This document shows, in pieces, positions 51,577 to 58,369 of a stretch of 64,000 nt of DNA. Each line of letters begins with the position of its first letter. The first letter of the stretch is position 1. The notes beneath the pieces were generated by a model that worked only from the letters and a program-made list of their open reading frames with translations, had not been told where the DNA came from and did no database searches. The stretch spans positions 62,001 through 126,000 of the forward strand of contig CAYZTM010000005.1 in assembly GCA_964481425.1 (NCBI GenBank). Reading direction: 5' to 3'. This DNA comes from MKUN01 sp964481425. GTDB taxonomy: Bacteria > Bacteroidota > Bacteroidia > Chitinophagales > Chitinophagaceae. A program made the translations under genes and the position numbers.

Positions 51577-54130
51577 AAAGATTGGAATAAGGCTGGTATT
51601 ACTCATAGGAGCGCTGAGTTTCATTTTGCACCCAAATAATGCCTGGACACAGGTGACGATTGTGAAAGGACGGGTGAAGGAAGCAGGTACGAAAAAACCA
51701 TTGCCCTTTGTAAGTGTATTCTTCCCCAACAGCCCGGTTGGAACGAATACAAATGACAACGGTTATTATGAGTTGAAAGGAGATAAAGATTACAATAAAG
51801 TACAAATATCATATGTAGGCTATAAAACGATAGTTCAAAAAGTGACGCCGGGTAAAGAGCAGACATTGAACGTGAGCCTGGAACCTGATACCAGGGAACT
51901 TAAAGAGGTAACCGTAAAACTGAAAAAGGTACGTTACCGCAATAAGAACAATCCTGCTGTAGAACTGATAAAGCAAGTGATAGACCACAAGTCAAAAAAT
52001 AAAATGGAGCATTATGACTATGTGGAGTATGAACAGTATGAAAAAATGAGCTTATCACTCATGAACACGCCGGATAAGCTGAAGAACAATCGTTTGCTGC
52101 GTTCCTTTAAATATATAACAAGGAACATTGACACTACGACCTTCCCGGACAAAGCACTGATGCCCCTGTATATGCAGGAGCAACTATCGCAGCACTATTA
52201 CCGTAGATCGCCTGAAAAGAACAAGACTATCGTAAAGGCAGAGAAGAAAGTGAATTTTGGCGAGTACATAGACAACCAGGGTCTGAAGGCCTACCTGAAA
52301 CATATGTACCAGGATGTGGACATATACCAGAACAACATATCGCTGATGACTAACCAGTTTCTCAGTCCGATAGCAGATATGGGGCCCACCTTCTACGAAT
52401 ATTTTATACTGGATACTACAGAAGTAGATGGGCAAAAGCTGGTGGGGCTCAGCTTCTTTCCAAGAAATAAGATGGACATGCTTTTCCAGGGACGTCTTTA
52501 TGTTACCCTGAATGGAGATTATGCTGTGCAGAAGGTGATAATGACCGTTAATAAGAACATCAACATCAACTGGATAAAAGACCTTGATGTTGCCCTCGAT
52601 TTTGCAAAGGGCAACGATGGTAAATATCACCTAAGCAAAAGTGACGTGAAGACGGATTTCGGGCTTAGTTCAAAAAAATCGAGCGGTATATATGGACAAC
52701 GTACCGTATCGTTCAAAGATTACCTGGTGGATGTGCCGAGACCTGATAGCCTTTACCAGGGCGAATCTGTAGTAATGAAAGATAGTGCGCAGCTACATGA
52801 TAATGCTTATTGGGTACAGAACAGGCATGATACGCTTACCACTGCCGAATCGCTTACTTATGCGAACAGCGACAGCCTCCGGAACTCAAAGAAGTTCAAG
52901 AGGGCTATGGATATTATTACCCTTTTCATAGCAGGATACAAACGTGCCAGCCCTTACTTCGAAGTGGGGCCTGTCAATACATTTTATAGCTATAATCCTG
53001 TTGAGGGATTCAGGCTTAGGCTTGGGGGGCGTACTACGCCAAATCTGAGTAAGCGGTACTACTTTGAGACTTATGGCGCCTACGGTTTCCTCGATAAACA
53101 GTGGAAGTATTATTTCGGGGGTACCTATTCCTTTACCGGTCGGTCTATCTATGAGTTCCCTGTTAAGATATTGAAGGCCGATTACCAGAAGGAAGTGAAG
53201 ATACCGGGCCAGGAATTACAGTTCATCCAGGAAGACAACGTTCTACTATCCATCAAGCGGGGTGTAAATGACAAGTGGTTGTACAATAACATTTATGATG
53301 TTACGTACCTCAACGAATTTAAAAACCATTTGTCCTTCCAGCTAGGTTATAAGAACTGGAAACAAAAAGCCGCAGGCGGGCTGACTTACGTTACCTCAGA
53401 TGCGGTAAACCCCAGCCCTGTGCCTTCCATTACCACTTCTGAATTCTCACTGGAGCTAAGGTATGCTCCTCATGAGGACTTTTACCAGGGCAAGTTATAC
53501 CGGATACCTATACCTAACCGTTACCCGGTCATCTCGTTCCGTACCATTGCCGGAGTCAAGGGCTTCCTGAATGGTGAGTACAATTACCAGAACTTCACCC
53601 TGAACATATATAAGCGTGTGTACATGTCGCAACTTGGGTATAGCGATATAGCCCTTGAGGGTGGCTATATAGCGGGCAAAGTGCCATTCCCGCTATTGGC
53701 GATACACCGGGCCAACCAGACCTATTCCCTGCAATTGCAATCGTACAACCTGATGAACTTCCTTGAGTTTGTGAGTGACCACTATGCCAGCCTGATCGTG
53801 GACCACTGTTTCAATGGATTTATATTCAACAAGATACCATTATTCAGACGCTTGCGTTTCAGGGAGTATGCCAATGTGAAAATATTGTACGGTGGGGTGC
53901 GCAGCGAGAATATGCCGGGTAATGACCCGAATTTGTTGAAATTCCCCACTTTCTCGAACGGACAACAGGCTACCTATACATTGGAACATCAACCTTATAT
54001 AGAAGGAAGCCTGGGTGTAGGTAATATCCTTAACTTTTTCAGGATAGATGTGGTAAAGCGGTTCACTTACCTGGACCATCCCGAAGTATCGCAGATCGGT
54101 ATCAGGGGCAGGTTCAAATTTGATTTTTAA
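51563..54130 (+). CDS. DUF5686 outer-membrane protein with carboxypeptidase-regulatory-like domain
   Basis: An 855-residue exported protein. A signal peptide (about 1-30) precedes a CarboxypepD_reg-like beta-sandwich at about 31-115 (VKGRVKEAGTKKPLPFVSV and ISYVGYKTIVQKV). The long remainder fits DUF5686, with many aromatic alternating strands of a likely outer-membrane barrel, for example YAPHEDFYQGKLYRIPIPNR. The C-terminal residue is Phe (GRFKFDF), usual for barrels. Function is unknown; its place in the lipid cluster is unusual and suggests a role in placing or sensing the lipid. Confidence 0.8.
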   Translation: MFLDRKIGIRLVLLIGALSFILHPNNAWTQVTIVKGRVKEAGTKKPLPFVSVFFPNSPVGTNTNDNGYYELKGDKDYNKVQISYVGYKTIVQKVTPGKEQTLNVSLEPDTRELKEVTVKLKKVRYRNKNNPAVELIKQVIDHKSKNKMEHYDYVEYEQYEKMSLSLMNTPDKLKNNRLLRSFKYITRNIDTTTFPDKALMPLYMQEQLSQHYYRRSPEKNKTIVKAEKKVNFGEYIDNQGLKAYLKHMYQDVDIYQNNISLMTNQFLSPIADMGPTFYEYFILDTTEVDGQKLVGLSFFPRNKMDMLFQGRLYVTLNGDYAVQKVIMTVNKNININWIKDLDVALDFAKGNDGKYHLSKSDVKTDFGLSSKKSSGIYGQRTVSFKDYLVDVPRPDSLYQGESVVMKDSAQLHDNAYWVQNRHDTLTTAESLTYANSDSLRNSKKFKRAMDIITLFIAGYKRASPYFEVGPVNTFYSYNPVEGFRLRLGGRTTPNLSKRYYFETYGAYGFLDKQWKYYFGGTYSFTGRSIYEFPVKILKADYQKEVKIPGQELQFIQEDNVLLSIKRGVNDKWLYNNIYDVTYLNEFKNHLSFQLGYKNWKQKAAGGLTYVTSDAVNPSPVPSITTSEFSLELRYAPHEDFYQGKLYRIPIPNRYPVISFRTIAGVKGFLNGEYNYQNFTLNIYKRVYMSQLGYSDIALEGGYIAGKVPFPLLAIHRANQTYSLQLQSYNLMNFLEFVSDHYASLIVDHCFNGFIFNKIPLFRRLRFREYANVKILYGGVRSENMPGNDPNLLKFPTFSNGQQATYTLEHQPYIEGSLGVGNILNFFRIDVVKRFTYLDHPEVSQIGIRGRFKFDF

Positions 54131-54149
54131 GACAGCAGGGACATAGCAT

Positions 54150-55451
54150 ATGAACTGGAAAAAAATTAGAGATGGTTTACAGCAGGGGATCTACAAAGTG
54201 ATCAACCCTTTTGTCCGTTTTTTGATAAAACTGGGCCTTACCCCTAATGCTGTTACTACTATAGGCCTTGTACTGAACATAGGGGTCGCTGTGATATTTA
54301 TTGTTGGTGCTGAAAGAAGCAATCGCGGCGATCTGAGTTATGTTGGCTGGGCAGGTGCATTAGTGCTCTTTGCCGGTATATTTGATATGCTTGATGGCCA
54401 GGTAGCGCGCCTTGGCAAGATGAGCAGCACTTTTGGCGCCATGTATGATTCTGTGCTCGACAGGTATAGCGAGATGGTAATGTTCCTCGGTATCTGCTAC
54501 TATCTTGTAGCACACCATTATTTCCTGAGTTCATTGTTTGCTTTTATCGCATTGATAGGCTCTATGATGGTTAGCTACACAAGGGCCCGTGCCGAGGGCC
54601 TTGGCGTGGAGTGTAAAGGCGGCCTGATGCAACGCCCGGAGAGGGTAGTGCTTGTAGGTTTATCCGCAATAGCTTGTGGGGTTACTGCGCACTTCATAGG
54701 GGGCGATTACAAACTGTTTGTACCGGGTATCTCTTTCCATGTGTTTGAGACCATGTCGATTTTTACCTTGCCGATAACGGTAATGGCCATACTGGCTAAT
54801 ATTACAGCTGTCCGCAGGTTGATGGATTCGAAAAAGGCACTCGATCAAAAAGACCGGCAAAAGAGCACTCACAAACAGGCTGCGATTATCATATTGTTAA
54901 TTGTCGCCGGTTTTACAACGCTATTCACTGCAAATAAAGCTCATGCTGAATATATTGTGGATATCCCGGTGGCAGGTAGCGAGGTAGATACCTTCCCGGT
55001 ACCGAAAGATGTGAAGGGGCTGATGTTCTATGTGCAGCGTACGCCTAACACCAATACGATAGCCTACGCATTGAACTATACACCTGCCGGTACGCTTGAT
55101 GAAGAGAACCCGATACATATATTCTGGATAAGGTACCAGGAAGACGGATCAAGAAAAGACCTGAATTATATACAGAGAAAATTTGCTTACGGGTTGAACG
55201 TTAAGAAACTGAACGCTACAGACTATGAGTTGCGCTTTGTTTCATATGGTAAGCATCCTATGTACCTGCGCAAGGCTACCGACGGTAAGTACTATGTATT
55301 TACCGAGATCGGGCATACTATGTCGGTACTGAAACGAATTTATTTAAGAATTGAAGGCGGCAGCTTTTGGGTACCTAATGTTGTGTACATAGAATTGAAG
55401 GGCACGGAAGCGGCCACCGGTAAAGAGATCATTGAACGATTAAAGCCATAA
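54150..55451 (+). CDS. CDP-alcohol phosphatidyltransferase fused to DUF4833
   Basis: A 433-residue protein of two parts. Residues 1-235 are a CDP-alcohol phosphatidyltransferase with the full motif D-x2-DG-x2-AR-x8-G-x3-D-x3-D at about 79-104 (DMLDGQVARLG and YDSVLD) and about six membrane segments. A further transmembrane segment lies at about 247-265. Residues 270-433 match DUF4833, with RTPNTNTIAYALNYTP, HIFWIRYQEDGSRKDLNYIQ and YGLNVKKLNATDYELRF. The enzyme probably joins CDP-diacylglycerol and inositol phosphate; the DUF4833 part would be periplasmic. It begins 19 bases after the DUF5686 gene. Confidence 0.85.
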   Translation: MNWKKIRDGLQQGIYKVINPFVRFLIKLGLTPNAVTTIGLVLNIGVAVIFIVGAERSNRGDLSYVGWAGALVLFAGIFDMLDGQVARLGKMSSTFGAMYDSVLDRYSEMVMFLGICYYLVAHHYFLSSLFAFIALIGSMMVSYTRARAEGLGVECKGGLMQRPERVVLVGLSAIACGVTAHFIGGDYKLFVPGISFHVFETMSIFTLPITVMAILANITAVRRLMDSKKALDQKDRQKSTHKQAAIIILLIVAGFTTLFTANKAHAEYIVDIPVAGSEVDTFPVPKDVKGLMFYVQRTPNTNTIAYALNYTPAGTLDEENPIHIFWIRYQEDGSRKDLNYIQRKFAYGLNVKKLNATDYELRFVSYGKHPMYLRKATDGKYYVFTEIGHTMSVLKRIYLRIEGGSFWVPNVVYIELKGTEAATGKEIIERLKP

Positions 55452-55455
55452 GGGT

Positions 55456-56097
55456 ATGAAAAAGAACTATGTTTCTAATTCCCAGGAGTCCGAACGGATG
55501 TTCAAGAGCGACTTTATGGAGTTTTTCTCCAGGGTACATTATTCTGTACCGCTCATATTGTATGTTCCTGTGGTGCTCTTCTTTGCCATCAAGGCATTTG
55601 TTACAGCAGGTGTTAGTGCCGTAGCATTTATCGGCTATTATGCATTAGGTGTACTGGTATGGTCGGTGGTTGAATATTTTTTGCATCGCTTTGTGTTTCA
55701 TTTTGTGCCTGCTTCTAAATGGGGCCAGCGGATGCACTTTGTCTTCCATGGTGTGCATCACGATTATCCTAATGATACAAAACGCCTGGTAATGCCACCT
55801 GCAGTGAGCATACCTCTTGCCTTTCTTTTCTATTTTTTGTTCTCGCTTATATTGAATAAGGCCTATTTATGGTCATTTTTCCCCGGCTTTGTTTCCGGAT
55901 ATCTTTTTTATGACATTACCCATTATGCACTGCATCATCACAACTTCAAAAGCGAATTTTGGAAAAGGTTAAAGAAACACCATATGCTGCACCACTATTC
56001 CGATTCCACTAAAGGATATGGTGTAAGCAGTCCCTTATGGGATAAGGTGCTGAGATCGGATTTTATAAAAAAACAGGAACAGAATAATGAACGGTAG
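55456..56097 (+). CDS. Fatty-acid hydroxylase family protein, candidate (dihydro)ceramide hydroxylase
   Basis: A 213-residue integral membrane di-iron protein. Histidine boxes lie in FLHRFVFHF, HFVFHGVHHDYPND, HYALHHHNF and KKHHMLHHY, with four hydrophobic segments. The family includes sterol desaturases, FA2H (2-hydroxylation of the ceramide fatty acid) and the sphinganine C4 hydroxylase. Within this cluster it probably hydroxylates the sphingolipid. The exact carbon cannot be read. It starts 4 bases after the previous stop and overlaps the PAP2 gene by 11 bases. Confidence 0.85.
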   Translation: MKKNYVSNSQESERMFKSDFMEFFSRVHYSVPLILYVPVVLFFAIKAFVTAGVSAVAFIGYYALGVLVWSVVEYFLHRFVFHFVPASKWGQRMHFVFHGVHHDYPNDTKRLVMPPAVSIPLAFLFYFLFSLILNKAYLWSFFPGFVSGYLFYDITHYALHHHNFKSEFWKRLKKHHMLHHYSDSTKGYGVSSPLWDKVLRSDFIKKQEQNNER

Positions 56098-57031
56098 TAG
56101 TACGACAGCGGCAAATGTTACTTTATGGCGTAAGGCCGATATCCTGCTTATGGGTAGTATATCGGGTGCTTATTTGCTGCTTTCGCGTTTCCTGATCGGG
56201 TTCAGGCCCGAGCAGGTATTTTTAGTGAGCTTTGTCAACCTGATGTACTTCATTTCGAGGGGTACACGTAAGTTTATTACAGGCTTTTCCATCTTCATTG
56301 TTTATTGGATCATTTTCGATTACATGAAGGCCTTTCCTAACTACAGGTATGCACCGGTGCATATTCAGGGCCTTTATGAGCTGGAAAAAAGTATATTCGG
56401 TATCAGCATCAATGGGTTGGTGCTTACGCCAAATGAGTTTTGGCATACGCATGGCAAAACGATACTTGATGTGCTCTCCGGCTGTTTTTACCTTACCTGG
56501 ATACCGGTACCCTTGCTATTTGCTACCTACCTGTTTTACAAGCAGAGGCGTTTGTTCCTGTATTTTTCGCTGACATTCTTCCTGGTCAATCTTATAGGTT
56601 TTGTCATCTATTACACTTACCCCGCAGCACCGCCATGGTATGTACAGCAGTACGGCTTCACTTTTTACGAGCATACCCCCGGTAATATTGCAGGCCTGGG
56701 TAAGTTTGATCAATTTTTTAACGTAGAGATATTCAAATCTTTATACAGCAAAAGCTCCAACACTTTTGCAGCTATGCCATCTTTGCATTCTGCTTACCCG
56801 GCCATTGTTTTTTACTACAGCCTCCGGAACAAGATGGGCTATAAGAGTATATTCTTTGGTGCCATTATGGTCGGGGTATGGTTTGCAGCTGTTTATACCG
56901 GGCATCACTATGTACTCGATGTTTTAGCAGGTATAACCTGTGCCATTGGAGGAATTTCTTTGTTCAACCTTTTGGTTGCTAAAAATATATTGAAGGGATT
57001 TATTGACAGGATGATGAAGTTGATACATTAG
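56087..57031 (+). CDS. PAP2-superfamily protein, candidate inositol phosphorylceramide synthase
   Basis: A 314-residue integral membrane protein with about six transmembrane segments. The PAP2 active site shows the histidine in AAMPSLHSAYPAIVF (about residue 231) and the second histidine and aspartate in YTGHHYVLDVLAG (about 270), as in AUR1/IPC synthases and as reported, as I recall, for the Bacteroides inositol cluster. It would move phosphoinositol to ceramide. PYTYPAAPPWYV-like segment YTYPAAPPWYVQQYG is also typical. It follows the hydroxylase with an 11-base overlap. Confidence 0.82.
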   Translation: MNGSSTTAANVTLWRKADILLMGSISGAYLLLSRFLIGFRPEQVFLVSFVNLMYFISRGTRKFITGFSIFIVYWIIFDYMKAFPNYRYAPVHIQGLYELEKSIFGISINGLVLTPNEFWHTHGKTILDVLSGCFYLTWIPVPLLFATYLFYKQRRLFLYFSLTFFLVNLIGFVIYYTYPAAPPWYVQQYGFTFYEHTPGNIAGLGKFDQFFNVEIFKSLYSKSSNTFAAMPSLHSAYPAIVFYYSLRNKMGYKSIFFGAIMVGVWFAAVYTGHHYVLDVLAGITCAIGGISLFNLLVAKNILKGFIDRMMKLIH

Positions 57032-57074
57032 GCTGGATGTGCTACTTTTTTTGACCCCATAAAATTTGCTCATT

Positions 57075-57680
57075 ATGCTAAAAGTGGAAACGAAAAGAGA
57101 CGAAAGAGTAAGGTCCTCAATAGTGGATGCCGCCAAAAAGCTGTTCCAGCAGTATGGTTTGGCCAAGACCACAATGGAAGATATTGCCCGTTCAATAGGC
57201 AGAGGAAAGAGCAGCCTCTATTATTATTATCCTACAAAGGAAGACATCTTTGAGGCTGTGCTGCTTAATGAAAAGCAAAGTATCATCAATGAGATCAGCA
57301 CGGCTGTTGCAGAGGTTGACTCAGCAGAGGAGAAACTCCGGACCTATGCCCAGACAATCAGTACTGCTCTCAAGAAACGTATCATACTGTTTAACATCAT
57401 TCGTTCGGAAATGAGCGATGAAGGCTGTTTGATGAAAGTGTTCAAGAAAAAGTATGACACGATCGAGATTGATCTGCTTCGTTCTATTATTGACTATGGT
57501 ATCCAAAATGGCGAATTTAAACAACTGGACAAAGACCAATTGGATGATGTGAGCCTAATATGTGTTAGTATGCTCAGGGGCCTAAGGCTGAACCTTATCG
57601 ACGAAGGCAATTCCGGCAAAGACATTTCAGAGCTCATCAACTTCTCTATAGATCTTTTGATCAAGGCATTAAAAAAATAG
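57075..57680 (+). CDS. TetR-family transcriptional regulator
   Basis: About 201 residues starting at the ATG at 57075; a TTG at 57066 is also in frame. The N-terminal helix-turn-helix reads TTMEDIARSIGRGKSSLYYY, followed by a ligand-binding helical domain. It lies just after the last lipid gene, 43 bases downstream, and probably regulates that cluster, perhaps in response to a lipid or acyl-CoA. No operator was identified. Confidence 0.9.
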   Translation: MLKVETKRDERVRSSIVDAAKKLFQQYGLAKTTMEDIARSIGRGKSSLYYYYPTKEDIFEAVLLNEKQSIINEISTAVAEVDSAEEKLRTYAQTISTALKKRIILFNIIRSEMSDEGCLMKVFKKKYDTIEIDLLRSIIDYGIQNGEFKQLDKDQLDDVSLICVSMLRGLRLNLIDEGNSGKDISELINFSIDLLIKALKK

Positions 57681-57795
57681 TCAACAATATTAACCATTGC
57701 TTTATCAGCCCCTTATTTTAGTGTTTAGGTATAGATTCATTTCTTAACGGCTTGTTATCGGCTTTTAAACGACAGGTTAAACGCCGCTGAAAATT

Positions 57796-57825
57796 TTGAA
57801 GCCCATATTGCGGGATATACTTTTG
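57796..57825 (+). promoter_or_regulatory. Bacteroidota-type promoter (TTG-N19-TACTTTTG)
   Basis: A -33 TTG at 57796-57798 and a -7 TACTTTTG at 57818-57825 are 19 bases apart, the usual spacing. The ATG of the following small gene is at 57847, leaving a very short leader. Confidence 0.6.
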
Positions 57826-57846
57826 GTATCATTAAACCTACGCAAT

Positions 57847-58134
57847 ATGTTTAGTATACCATCCGCCAATGAAAATAGATCACCTGTGCATTACAGGTTC
57901 TTTAAAGCAATTTGCCACAATGGCAATCACTTCCTCTGCGACTTCAGCGATGAAACCATGCCGGAGAATAAAGTGAAATATCTCGTAGATATAGAAATTC
58001 CCGGCCACGAAAGCCTGCATGTGGAAATGTACCAGGCTGACGACAATAAATGGCATACTATGCGGCCCACCCCTTATAATGGATTGGAGCAGGTACTGGA
58101 TGACGCCATCTATTCATATACAGTAATGAACTAA
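57847..58134 (+). CDS. Hypothetical small protein
   Basis: A 95-residue soluble protein from ATG at 57847; the frame is open upstream to 57796, but the promoter supports the later start. It contains an acidic-aromatic C-terminal half (YLVDIEIPGHESLHVEMYQ and KWHTMRPTPYNGL). No domain is recognised. A promoter upstream and a terminator hairpin downstream at 58156-58184 indicate a real single-gene unit. Confidence 0.65.
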   Translation: MFSIPSANENRSPVHYRFFKAICHNGNHFLCDFSDETMPENKVKYLVDIEIPGHESLHVEMYQADDNKWHTMRPTPYNGLEQVLDDAIYSYTVMN

Positions 58135-58155
58135 CGGAGGCAGATAAATACAATG

Positions 58156-58184
58156 ATGCCCGTGGCCATGCCACGGGCTTTTCT
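58156..58184 (+). terminator. Intrinsic terminator
   Basis: The arms GCCCGTGGC (58158-58166) and GCCACGGGC (58170-58178) with a 3-base loop, followed by TTTTCTATTT. Confidence 0.8.
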
Positions 58185-58369
58185 ATTTAATGGATTGTAT
58201 ATAACTGAACATTTTGTCACCTTCATTTGCCGGCTCCTGCAATAAGTTCAGGTATTGCTTAGCAGGCAGGACAGCTTGTCCTGATGTTTTGACCATTAAT
58301 GCCAAAACTACCTTTAAAACCGGTTTGGAACATTTTTTATGCATATAGGGCAAGAGCGAAAACAATCAT

